Positions 23,933 through 30,680 of a DNA stretch of 35,149 nt are shown here, in pieces. A program made the translations under genes and the position numbers. The stretch spans positions 1 to 35,149 of the forward strand of contig CACZZA010000008.1 in the NCBI GenBank assembly GCA_902785485.1, in the 5' to 3' direction. Each line of letters begins with the position of its first letter. The first letter of the stretch is position 1. Origin of the DNA: an uncultured Ruminococcus sp. (GTDB taxonomy: Bacteria; Bacillota; Clostridia; Oscillospirales; CAG-272). The notes beneath the pieces are model-generated. The model was not told the DNA's origin. It did no database searches and saw only the letters and a program-made list of their open reading frames with translations.

Positions 23933-25635
23933 AAAGTACCTCCGTCGTATTTTGTAAGCAATGAAAGCGTCCTTGACAGGCAGAGCGCGCCGTATCCGCG
24001 TTCGGGAGAAGGAAAAGACAGTCCCGACGTTCTTCTCGCCCCTTTGCGAAGAAAGGCTTTGAGTCTTTGTCCGTACAGCAAGGGATCGTTCTCCTTCACC
24101 ACTCCCCATTCAAGCAGGAGCGCCGCTCCTCCGCAAACGAAAGGGGACGCAAAGCTCGTGCCGGTAAAAGACGAGTAGGAGCCGTTCGGAGACGCGCTGA
24201 CTATATCGACGCACGGAGCGCAGAGGTCCGGTTTGACGAAAACGTTCTCGCGCGTATAACCAACGCCGGAAAAAGGGGCGGTATTGCCGGTCGTTTCGTC
24301 GTAACCGCCTACGCTTATAACGTTTTTCGCGGTGGACGGAAGAGTCAGCGTGATCTCATTATCGGGAGAGAGGAACACGGTGTCGTTCCCGACGTCTTCG
24401 ACAGTCGGCAGCCACGCGTCGATCCTTCCGTCCGTAACGTCTGTCCCTCTGACTTTTATCTGCCATAACCCGGGAGGGATCACCCCCGATCCCGACTCGA
24501 ACACGAAATATATTTCCTGCGAATAAGACGACGGGCTCGGCTGTTCAAAATAAACCGAAAGCCTTACCGTACCGAGTGAAGTAAAGTAAAATCTCGAGGT
24601 TTCGTCAAGAAACGGGGTCGAGGCTCCGGACGGAGAAACAACGGAAAAGCTCATCGAGTCGACGAAGTTTTTCCACAAAGTGACGTAAAACCTGTCCCCG
24701 GACCCTGAGGAGGAAAAAGAGATCTCGTCTGTACGAGATGACTGAACGTATGCCGAAAAATGGTGTCCCGTCGCCCCCTCGTTTCCTGTCGGGGTACAGA
24801 GTACCAGGTCCCTTTTCAGACAGAATTCGTCTATATAGCTCTCGAAAAGCGAATCTCCCGAGTGCCCTCCGTTGTTCGTCCCGTAACTCAGGTTGACAGC
24901 TGCCGGCATGGAGAGCTTTTGCGTCGCTTCCGCGGCAAAATGCAGCGCGCGCATGATCTCAGCCGCCGTCGAAAAAGCGCCTGTTTGACTTTGCGACCCG
25001 TTCCCGAGTTTCACCGCGACGATCCCCGCTTGCCTCGCCACTCCTATCCTGCTCCCCGCCGCGACGGCGGCTACCGCCGTTCCGTGCCTCGCTCTGTCGG
25101 TAAAAGGGACTAAAGACAAAGGATCGTTCGTCCGGAGCGCCGCGTCAAGTTCGCTCTTGCCGTACACCTTTCCTATCCCGAAGGTTTGAAACCCCTTTGT
25201 GTCTTTGTCGTTTCCGTCGTACGTCATGTCCCACGCGTATAATATCCTCGATCCGCCGGACGGGTCGAGAAATTCGGGATGAGTGTAGTCGATCCCGGAA
25301 TCTATCACACAGACGAGCGTACCGTCTCCGGATAAAGAATACGGCGGAGAATAAGCCTCCGGGACGCAGGACGCGTTTCTGCCGCTTTCCGCGTACAGGG
25401 AAAGTGTTTTCGGTAATTCGAGCGCCTGTATCTCGCTGTAAGAATAGAGGGACGCGAGCTTTGAGACCTCTCCCGAGATTATCGCGAAATTCGGATCCAG
25501 AACGTCGGTTTTGAGACCTGTCTCTCTTTCGATCTTGTAAAGATCGCCCGAATATCTGACTATTACTTCAAGCTCGTTGTTTCGCAGCAGCCTCGGATCG
25601 AAGGTCAACAGCTCAAGAAGTTCGTCGTAAGTCAA
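23929..25635 (-). CDS. Csp-family subtilisin-like germination protease (first of tandem)
   Basis: The 568-residue subtilase has D112 in VIDSGID, H184 in RARHGTAVAA and S494 in TGTSFASP, with Asn in TPTGNEG, so the catalytic set is complete. The N-terminal part (1 to about 100) has the Csp prodomain character, and the insert at about 320-460 carries the jelly-roll pattern (ISFSSSGSGDRFYVTLWK, SPSGASTPF). TTG 25635 is called because GGAGGTG ends 6 nt before it. The frame stays open further upstream only as antisense of the sleC-like gene. It is about the same length as its downstream neighbour but clearly diverged, so the duplication is old. With the divergent SleC-like enzyme it makes a germination locus. 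Confidence 0.9.
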   Translation of the reverse strand: MTYDELLELLTFDPRLLRNNELEVIVRYSGDLYKIERETGLKTDVLDPNFAIISGEVSKLASLYSYSEIQALELPKTLSLYAESGRNASCVPEAYSPPYSLSGDGTLVCVIDSGIDYTHPEFLDPSGGSRILYAWDMTYDGNDKDTKGFQTFGIGKVYGKSELDAALRTNDPLSLVPFTDRARHGTAVAAVAAGSRIGVARQAGIVAVKLGNGSQSQTGAFSTAAEIMRALHFAAEATQKLSMPAAVNLSYGTNNGGHSGDSLFESYIDEFCLKRDLVLCTPTGNEGATGHHFSAYVQSSRTDEISFSSSGSGDRFYVTLWKNFVDSMSFSVVSPSGASTPFLDETSRFYFTSLGTVRLSVYFEQPSPSSYSQEIYFVFESGSGVIPPGLWQIKVRGTDVTDGRIDAWLPTVEDVGNDTVFLSPDNEITLTLPSTAKNVISVGGYDETTGNTAPFSGVGYTRENVFVKPDLCAPCVDIVSASPNGSYSSFTGTSFASPFVCGGAALLLEWGVVKENDPLLYGQRLKAFLRKGARRTSGLSFPSPERGYGALCLSRTLSLLTKYDGGTL

Positions 25636-25641
25636 AAGCAA

Positions 25642-25648
25642 CACCTCC
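25642..25648 (-). promoter_or_regulatory. Ribosome binding site selecting a TTG start for csp
   Basis: GGAGGTG on the minus strand lies 6 nt before the TTG at 25633-25635. The 82-nt divergent gap (25636-25717) shows no SigA consensus on either strand, which fits use of a sporulation sigma factor. Confidence 0.75.
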
Positions 25649-25717
25649 GTACAGTATATTCGGGTAATCTTTTTTCGTATTCCGCATAGAAATATAAAAA
25701 ACGAAAGGGGATCAACA

Positions 25718-26932
25718 ATGGGAAATAAAGCGATGCTGAGGGTAAACGTATTCGATTCGTCGGAGGGACTGCCTTTGTCGGGCGCGAAAGTCGAGGTCTT
25801 TTCCGAAGGAAACAGAATAGCGTCCGAAATAAGCGACGTGTCGGGAAACACCCCGACGATCGAGCTTGATACGGTGGACAGCGTATATTCGGACGACGTG
25901 GAGAACGAAAGCGTAAGACCATATTCGCTTTTCGATTTGAAAATAACTTCCGACGGTTTTTCAGACAGGATACTGAACGGTTTGCAGATGTTCGGAGGCG
26001 AAAGCTCTTTTTCCGATATAATAATGCAAAGGGGAAGCGAGCAAAGCGTGAGTGATATATCCCCGCATACTCTCTGGAAGTCTTTTCCGCCCAAAGACGC
26101 GGAGGAGACGGTCAAGCCGCTCCCGCCGGGACTCGGTTTCGTCGTGCTTCCGGACCCCGTGATACCGGAGTTCGTCATAGTACACGACGGCGCGCCGTCC
26201 GACGCGTCCGCGCCAAACTACAAAGTAAAATTTGAAGATTATATCAAGAACGTCGCCTGCTGTGAGATATACCCGACCTGGGAGACCGCGGCGCTCGAGG
26301 CCAATATAATAGCTATCATCTCGTTCACGCTTAACAGAGTTTATACCGAGTGGTACGTGAGCCGCGGGTACGATTTTACCATCACCTCATCCACCGCGTT
26401 CGATCAGGCTTTCTCATACGGAAGAAATATCTTTGAAGAGATCGGAAACGTCGTCGACTACCTCTTTACGACTTTCCTGACAAGACCGAATATCCGTCAG
26501 CCTCTGCTCGCGCAGTACTGCAACGGCTCGACTGTCTCCTGCCCGGGATGGCTGAGTCAGTGGGGATCGAAAAGGCTCGCGGACGAAGGGTACAACGCTG
26601 TAACGATACTCCGTACCTATTACGGAAGCGACGTTTTTCTTCTGGAAGGGAACAAGGTCGACGGTATCCCGTATTCTTTCCCGGGAAGCACGCTTCAGAC
26701 CGGATCGATAGGTCAGGACGTCAGGATCATCCAGGAGCAGCTCAACGCGATCTCGGTAAACTATCCCGCTATTCCTCGGCTTGCGGTTGACGGGATCTTC
26801 GGAAGCGAGACCCGCCGCGCCGTCACGACTTTTCAGGGGATATTCGGATATGAGCAATCCGGACTCGTTGATTTCGCCGTTTGGTACGGTATTTCAAGGA
26901 TTTACGTCGCCGTAGCGAGGCTCGCGTCGTGA
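25718..26932 (+). CDS. sleC: SleC-like spore cortex-lytic enzyme
   Basis: The 404-residue product has an N-terminal Ig/carboxypeptidase-regulatory-like region (about 6-105), the likely pro-part. A SpoIID-type lytic transglycosylase domain follows (about 165-300). The catalytic Glu is E183 in DYIKNVACCEIYPTW, aligned with the GEMP glutamate of SpoIID. Next come ISFTLNRVYTEWY, TSSTAFDQ and the SleC hallmark QYCNGSTVSCPGWLSQWGS. A C-terminal peptidoglycan-binding domain (about 325-385) includes DGIFGSETRRAVTTFQ. SleC cleaves cortex peptidoglycan during germination after Csp removes its pro-sequence. It is divergent from two csp genes, which strongly supports the role. AAAGGGG lies about 7 nt before the ATG. 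No cleavage site is assigned. Confidence 0.87.
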   Translation: MGNKAMLRVNVFDSSEGLPLSGAKVEVFSEGNRIASEISDVSGNTPTIELDTVDSVYSDDVENESVRPYSLFDLKITSDGFSDRILNGLQMFGGESSFSDIIMQRGSEQSVSDISPHTLWKSFPPKDAEETVKPLPPGLGFVVLPDPVIPEFVIVHDGAPSDASAPNYKVKFEDYIKNVACCEIYPTWETAALEANIIAIISFTLNRVYTEWYVSRGYDFTITSSTAFDQAFSYGRNIFEEIGNVVDYLFTTFLTRPNIRQPLLAQYCNGSTVSCPGWLSQWGSKRLADEGYNAVTILRTYYGSDVFLLEGNKVDGIPYSFPGSTLQTGSIGQDVRIIQEQLNAISVNYPAIPRLAVDGIFGSETRRAVTTFQGIFGYEQSGLVDFAVWYGISRIYVAVARLAS

Positions 26933-27041
26933 AAATATCCGGAACCGGTCGTTGAAAACAGACTGTTTTCACCCTCAAATAACGCATTGTGAACAAAACC
27001 TTAACTTTTTATAAGTTTTTCAATAATTTTATTAAATAATG

Positions 27042-27070
27042 TTGACTTTATTCTTTTTTTTAGATATAAT
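27042..27070 (+). promoter_or_regulatory. SigA-type promoter for the LysR regulator
   Basis: TTGACT, a 17-nt T-rich spacer, then TATAAT. The flanking AT-rich stretch 26933-27041 holds only a weak GAAAACA/TGTTTTC hairpin with no T-run after the sleC-like gene. Confidence 0.85.
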
Positions 27071-27079
27071 ATATCCGTG

Positions 27080-27134
27080 AATATTGATTTTGAATATTTT
27101 ACACAACTGATATGCAAATTACGTATAACGTATA
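27080..27134. promoter_or_regulatory. Candidate LysR autoregulatory sites in the leader
   Basis: AATATT-N7-AATATT (27080-27098) and a tandem ACGTATA-ACGTATA (27121-27134) lie between the promoter and the ribosome binding site AAAAGGGG. LysR-type regulators often repress their own gene through AT-rich T-N11-A sites, but neither motif is a textbook match. Confidence 0.35.
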
Positions 27135-27150
27135 GAAAAGGGGTATAAAA

Positions 27151-28038
27151 ATGGGTATCAGCTTTGAACATTACAGAATTTTCTACAATGTAGCAAAGTA
27201 CGGCGGATTTACGCAGGCGGCTAACGCTATCAAAAGCAATCAGCCGAACATCACGAGGACCGTCAAAAATCTCGAAAGGGAACTCGGATGTCAGCTTTTT
27301 GTCCGCTCGAACAGAGGAGTCACCATGACTCCCGAAGGCGAAAAGCTTTACAGACACGTTCGTATCGCCGTAGAGCAGATCGAAGCGGGCGAGGAGGAGC
27401 TTTCCTCCGAAAGAAGCCTTCAGAACGGCGTCATTCTTATAGGCGCCACGGAGGTCGCTCTCAGATGCTGCCTTCTGCCCGTTCTTAAAAAATATCACGA
27501 AGCCTATCCCGGTGTAAAACTCAAGCTGTTCAACTATACCACTCCCCAGGCGATCGACGCTCTTAAGAGCGGCAGTATCGACATCGCGGTCGTAACGACT
27601 CCGATGGGCGAGCTTCGTTCACTGACCTCGAGCGTCATTACCGGCTTCCGCGACGTTCCCGTTTGCGGAGAGAATTACCAGAGCTATTTCAAGAGCGCTG
27701 TCTCGTTCGAGGAGCTTGCGGACTATCCGATCATCTCTCTCGGCGAACAGACCAAGCATTATGAATTTTACCGCGACCTGTTCGTCCGCCACGGTCTCGA
27801 GTTCAATCCCGACATCGAAGCCGCTACCGCCGATCAGATCCTCCCGCTCGTGAGAAACAACCTCGGAGTCGGATTTGTTCCTCAGGAATTCCTTAAAAAC
27901 GAGGCTTCCGGCGTTTACGAGATCAAACTCAAAGAGAAGATCCCGAGCCGTTCCGTCTGCCTTGTCAAGCGCGCTGACGCCGCGCTCGGCGTCGCCGTAA
28001 AAGAATTCGAGGAAATGCTTCATTCTTACGGAAAATAA
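27151..28038 (+). CDS. LysR-family transcriptional regulator
   Basis: The 295-residue product has an N-terminal winged helix-turn-helix (about 3-62: FYNVAKYGGFTQAANAIKSN, QPNITRTVKNLERELGCQLF, RSNRGVTMTPEG). A linker helix and a periplasmic-binding-protein-like effector domain (about 90-290) follow, including VILIGATEVALR and SGSIDIAVVTTP. It is full length for the family. It probably controls the SDR gene 66 bp downstream on the same strand and perhaps itself. The ligand is unknown. The gap to the SDR gene contains a stable hairpin that could partly separate their expression. Confidence 0.95.
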   Translation: MGISFEHYRIFYNVAKYGGFTQAANAIKSNQPNITRTVKNLERELGCQLFVRSNRGVTMTPEGEKLYRHVRIAVEQIEAGEEELSSERSLQNGVILIGATEVALRCCLLPVLKKYHEAYPGVKLKLFNYTTPQAIDALKSGSIDIAVVTTPMGELRSLTSSVITGFRDVPVCGENYQSYFKSAVSFEELADYPIISLGEQTKHYEFYRDLFVRHGLEFNPDIEAATADQILPLVRNNLGVGFVPQEFLKNEASGVYEIKLKEKIPSRSVCLVKRADAALGVAVKEFEEMLHSYGK

Positions 28039-28047
28039 TAAAAAACA

Positions 28048-28078
28048 CCGTCCGCTTTATAGTAGGGAAAGCGGACGG
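28048..28078 (+). terminator. Hairpin between LysR and SDR genes (weak terminator or attenuator)
   Basis: CCGTCCGCTTT and AAAGCGGACGG form a perfect 11-bp stem with a 9-nt loop. The sequence after it (GATTTAATG) lacks a strong T-run, so partial termination seems more likely than a full stop. No promoter consensus is visible between it and the SDR start. Confidence 0.6.
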
Positions 28079-28104
28079 GATTTAATGAAAAAGGAGTTAT
28101 AATC

Positions 28105-28878
28105 ATGAAGGATTACTTTGATCTGAAGGGTCAGGTCGCCATCGTCACCGGATGCTCGACGGGACTCGGAGTTCAGATGGCAAGAGCGCTTGCGAGCCAG
28201 GGATGCAACATCGTCGCCGTCGCCCGCAGAAAAAATCTCACCGATGAAGTCACTTCCGACATCGAACGTACGTTCGGCGTTCAGACTCTTTCGCTGAAAT
28301 GCGACATCACTTCCACAGAAGAGGTCGAAAGCGTCGTTGACGCGACTCTCGCAAAATTCGGACGCATCGACGTACTCGTCAACAACGCGGGTACCGGCGC
28401 CGTCGCTCCGGCTGAAGAGATCACCGACGAACAGTTCGACAACGAGATGAATATCGACCTGTTCGGCAGCTTCCGTTTTGCGCGCGCAGTCGCTAAAAAA
28501 GCGATGATCCCGGCTAAATACGGCAGGATCATAAACATTTCGTCCATCTACGGTCTCGTAGGCAACAAGATCGCCGGATCTTCGCCTTATCACGCGGCCA
28601 AGGGCGGTCTCACCAATCTGACGAGAGCGCTTGCGGCTGAATGGGGCAAATACGGTATCACCGTCAACGCTATCTGCCCCGGATACTTCTACACCGATCT
28701 TACCCGCGACACGCTCAACAGCGATTTCTTCAAGGCAAACGCCAAAGCGATGATCCCGCAGGAAAGATACGGCGAAGAAGGAGAGCTTGACACAGCGACC
28801 CTTTTCCTCGCCTCCAAGTATTCCACGTACGTCACGGGCGTAAATATCCCCGTAGACGGCGGTTATACCTCGATGTAA
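28105..28878 (+). CDS. Short-chain dehydrogenase/reductase (gluconate 5-dehydrogenase-like)
   Basis: The 257-residue classical SDR has the cofactor loop VTGCSTGLGVQ (about 15-25), CDI after strand 4, NNAGTG, the catalytic Ser in INISSIYG, Tyr and Lys in YHAAKGG, and the PG motif in NAICPGYFYTDLT. The sequence around the active site is closest in feel to gluconate 5-dehydrogenase and 2-deoxy-D-gluconate 3-dehydrogenase, which interconvert keto- and hydroxy-sugar acids with NAD(P)H. Substrate cannot be fixed. GGAG lies 8 nt before the ATG. The LysR gene upstream is the likely regulator. Confidence 0.92.
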   Translation: MKDYFDLKGQVAIVTGCSTGLGVQMARALASQGCNIVAVARRKNLTDEVTSDIERTFGVQTLSLKCDITSTEEVESVVDATLAKFGRIDVLVNNAGTGAVAPAEEITDEQFDNEMNIDLFGSFRFARAVAKKAMIPAKYGRIINISSIYGLVGNKIAGSSPYHAAKGGLTNLTRALAAEWGKYGITVNAICPGYFYTDLTRDTLNSDFFKANAKAMIPQERYGEEGELDTATLFLASKYSTYVTGVNIPVDGGYTSM

Positions 28879-28893
28879 CTGTTTCGTTATTCA

Positions 28894-28933
28894 GATCCGG
28901 TCCTTTTTTCGGAGAGGACCGGATCATTTTTTT
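28894..28933 (+). terminator. Terminator after the SDR gene
   Basis: GATCCGGTCC and GGACCGGATC form a perfect 10-bp stem around a 12-nt loop, followed by A and seven Ts. Its 3' arm and U-tract are part of the 34-bp direct repeat that recurs at 29886. Confidence 0.93.
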
Positions 28934-28949
28934 GTTTATTTCCTCAATT
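28916..28949. repeat. 34-bp direct repeat, left copy
   Basis: The sequence begins GGACCGGATC and ends TTTCCTCAATT, and is identical base for base to 29886-29919. The left copy includes the 3' half of the SDR terminator. The 936 bp between the copies hold the toxin-antitoxin pair. Confidence 0.95.
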
Positions 28950-29033
28950 TTTGTGAAATAGTCGCGGAATGGAGGGAAAGACCCTCGGCGCTTAAAAACA
29001 GAGTGATCTTTTTTGAGTTTTTTAATTTTGTTG

Positions 29034-29062
29034 TTGTATTTTACGATAAATTATGATACAAT
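29034..29062 (+). promoter_or_regulatory. SigA-type promoter for the toxin-antitoxin operon
   Basis: TTGTAT, a 17-nt spacer, then TACAAT, about 30 nt before the antitoxin ATG. Type II antitoxins usually repress this kind of promoter. The region from the repeat to here is otherwise AT-rich and without a gene. Confidence 0.75.
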
Positions 29063-29092
29063 AATAACAGCAACAAGAAAGGAGAAACAGAA

Positions 29093-29347
29093 ATGCCTAA
29101 TATCAAACCCGTATCCGATCTGCGGAACTATAACGAAGTGCTTCGCGATATTGCCGTCGGAGAGCCGGTTTTTCTCACGAAGAACGGTAGAGGCCGCTAC
29201 GCTATCGTCGATATGGAAGAATACGAAAAGACTCAGGCTCTGTTAAAGCTGATGGGCGAACTTGCAAAAGGCGAACGCAAGGGAAACGAAAAAGGATGGA
29301 TCGCGATCGAAGACGCGGAAAAGGAGCTTGGAGTCACAAATGGCTGA
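29093..29347 (+). CDS. Phd/YefM-family antitoxin
   Basis: The 84-residue product begins MPNIKPVSDLRNYNEVLRDI, then EPVFLTKNGRGRYAIVDMEEYEK, the standard Phd/YefM DNA-binding and dimerisation fold. A charged C-terminal tail would wrap the toxin. AAAGGAG lies about 8 nt before the ATG. The stop overlaps the toxin start by 8 bp, the usual coupling that keeps antitoxin in excess. It should repress its own promoter alone and more tightly with the toxin. Confidence 0.95.
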   Translation: MPNIKPVSDLRNYNEVLRDIAVGEPVFLTKNGRGRYAIVDMEEYEKTQALLKLMGELAKGERKGNEKGWIAIEDAEKELGVTNG

Positions 29348-29669
29348 GATCGTTTTTTCGCCGGAAGCGCTCTCCGATCTGAAACAGACGAGGACCTATA
29401 TCGCCGAGGAGCTTTGCAGTGAACAAGCGGCGAGCAATACTGTTTCGAAGATAATGAAGCATATCCGCGCTCTTTCGGTCTTTCCCGAATCCGGAGCGCC
29501 GCTTGCGTCGGTCGTAAACTTTGCAAATGATTACCGTTTCCTTGTCTGCGGAAACTATACGGCGTTTTACCGTTATGAGCAAAACAGGGTCTTCGTTGTG
29601 CGAGTGTTGTACAGCAGACGCGACTTTATGAGGATCCTTTTCGGAGAGAATACGAACGAAGAAAACTGA
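29340..29669 (+). CDS. RelE/ParE-family toxin
   Basis: The 109-residue product begins MAEIVFSPEALSDLKQTRTY and ends with the core strands YRFLVCGNYTAFYRYEQNRV and FVVRVLYSRRDFMRILFG. The Y-F-R-Y and V-L-Y-x-R-R-D pattern fits the RelE/ParE superfamily. From sequence I cannot tell whether it cuts mRNA on the ribosome (RelE) or blocks gyrase (ParE); the IYxRRDF-type ending is common in ParE members. ATG 29340 lies inside the antitoxin's end with GGAG 6 nt upstream. A terminator follows. Confidence 0.93.
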   Translation: MAEIVFSPEALSDLKQTRTYIAEELCSEQAASNTVSKIMKHIRALSVFPESGAPLASVVNFANDYRFLVCGNYTAFYRYEQNRVFVVRVLYSRRDFMRILFGENTNEEN

Positions 29670-29680
29670 ACAAAACGTAT

Positions 29681-29715
29681 AAAGATCGCTTTTTGAAAAA
29701 ACGGCGATCTTTTTT
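29681..29715 (+). terminator. Terminator after the toxin gene
   Basis: AAAGATCGC pairs with GCGATCTTT, with an inner TTTTT/AAAAA extension, followed by a T-run. Confidence 0.85.
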
Positions 29716-29810
29716 CTATGAGACTTCCGGGTTTCAAAGACCTGTTTGAGATAATATACGTTTGAAGCGGTCAGACGGGAATTAAAACAAGAATTCAGCG
29801 AAGGATAACG

Positions 29811-29890
29811 CAAGGGGACCCTTTTAAGGAAAGGTTCCCCTTGACCCCTCTAAACCTTTCTAAGGGAATAGGAATATAAACAAGGGGACC
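29811..29890. repeat. Compact hairpin element with repeated CAAGGGGACC ends
   Basis: CAAGGGGACC (29811-29820) pairs with GGTTCCCCTTG (29833-29843). An overlapping alternative pairs GAAAGGTT (29829-29836) with AACCTTTC (29853-29860). CAAGGGGACC recurs at 29881-29890, running into the right 34-bp repeat. It looks like a small intergenic repeat of the kind found in many copies in a genome; this window shows only one. Confidence 0.55.
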
Positions 29891-29919
29891 GGATCATTTT
29901 TTTGTTTATTTCCTCAATT
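29886..29919. repeat. 34-bp direct repeat, right copy
   Basis: Identical to 28916-28949. Here the 5' terminator arm is missing, so it cannot fold as a terminator. The promoter of the VTC operon begins 7 bp to its right. The 302-nt gene-free stretch 29670-29972 thus holds the toxin terminator, the hairpin element, this repeat and that promoter. Confidence 0.95.
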
Positions 29920-29925
29920 ACACTA

Positions 29926-29954
29926 TTGAAAATAACTTCGTTTTATGGTAAAAT
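29926..29954 (+). promoter_or_regulatory. SigA-type promoter for the VTC-DUF4956-CotH operon
   Basis: TTGAAA, a 17-nt spacer, then TAAAAT. The -10 box ends only 18 nt before the ATG and 6 nt before GAGGTG (29961-29966), so the leader would be very short. Confidence 0.65.
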
Positions 29955-29972
29955 TCAATAGAGGTGATGTCT

Positions 29973-30680
29973 ATGCTGAGGCGGGAGATCAAATATCTTA
30001 TTTCATACGCCGAATACGTCGTGCTTTCCCGCAGGATAAGCGGTCTTCTGTCGAGGGACGCGCATAGCTTCAACGAAGACGGATACCTTATATCGAGCGT
30101 ATATTTTGACGACCGGTCGGATTCTTCGTTTTACGAGAAGGTCGCCGGTATTGCAAACCGGAAGAAATACCGGCTTCGTTATTACAACCGCTCAAACGAT
30201 TTTATCGTTATGGAGTGTAAAAACAAAAAGGGAGACCGTATCGAAAAAGAGAGCGCGCGCATCGACGAAAAGACGTTTTACTCGCTTGCGGAAGGGGATT
30301 TTGACGTTCTCATTGATTCAGCGTCGCCGCTTCTTCGTGAAGTTTACGCCAAAAACAAGAGCGTCGGACTGCTTCCGAGACTGTTTTGCGAATACGTTCG
30401 CGAGGCGTACGTACACCCTCTTTCCGAGACCCGCGTCACTTTCGACAAGCGTCTCAAATGCGCGCCCGCGAGGGGCGTTTCAATAGAGAACGACCCCGGA
30501 GGATATTTCGTTTTTCCTGATGATTCGGTAATACTCGAGATCAAATACAATGATTTTATACCGCGTTTCATATCCGACGCGCTTTCCACGGGGAGGATCC
30601 CCGTTTCGTCGTCGAAATACGAAACGTCTTTCGAATATCTTACAACTCACTTCATTCTCAAAAAGGGGGAAAGATCATGA
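29973..30680 (+). CDS. VTC-domain (polyphosphate polymerase-like) protein
   Basis: The 235-residue product is a VTC/CYTH-type tunnel fold. Visible are MLRREIKYLIS at the start, KKYRLRYYN, the charged strand VMECKNKKGDRIEKESA, RVTFDKRL, VILEIKYND and the C-terminal SSSKYETSFEY. The alternating Arg/Lys and the late Glu match residues that line the tunnel in Vtc4, which makes polyphosphate from ATP. Bacterial members are annotated as polyphosphate polymerase domain proteins, but activity has rarely been shown. ATG 29973 is chosen because GAGGTG lies 6 nt before it. Its stop overlaps the DUF4956 start as ATGA. Confidence 0.9.
   Translation: MLRREIKYLISYAEYVVLSRRISGLLSRDAHSFNEDGYLISSVYFDDRSDSSFYEKVAGIANRKKYRLRYYNRSNDFIVMECKNKKGDRIEKESARIDEKTFYSLAEGDFDVLIDSASPLLREVYAKNKSVGLLPRLFCEYVREAYVHPLSETRVTFDKRLKCAPARGVSIENDPGGYFVFPDDSVILEIKYNDFIPRFISDALSTGRIPVSSSKYETSFEYLTTHFILKKGERS

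Noticed and set aside
25636..25717. SigG-like promoter (GAATA, then TATACTG) for the csp operon
   Set aside because: The -10 matches about five of seven positions and the spacer is 19 nt rather than 17-18. Too weak to annotate, though the lack of a SigA promoter is noted.
25636..26178. N-terminal extension of the first csp gene by about 180 codons
   Set aside because: The extra stretch is antisense to the sleC-like gene and reads as Ser/Pro-rich noise. A TTG with GGAGGTG gives the expected Csp start.
26965..26990. Hairpin GAAAACA-GAC-TGTTTTC after the sleC-like gene as a terminator
   Set aside because: The stem is short and AT-rich, and the following CACCCTC is not a U-tract.
28950..29885. 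The repeat-flanked cassette as a full integrative element or prophage remnant
   Set aside because: There is no integrase, transposase or phage gene between the 34-bp copies. Only the toxin-antitoxin pair and a small structured element are present, so it is described as a possible passive island.
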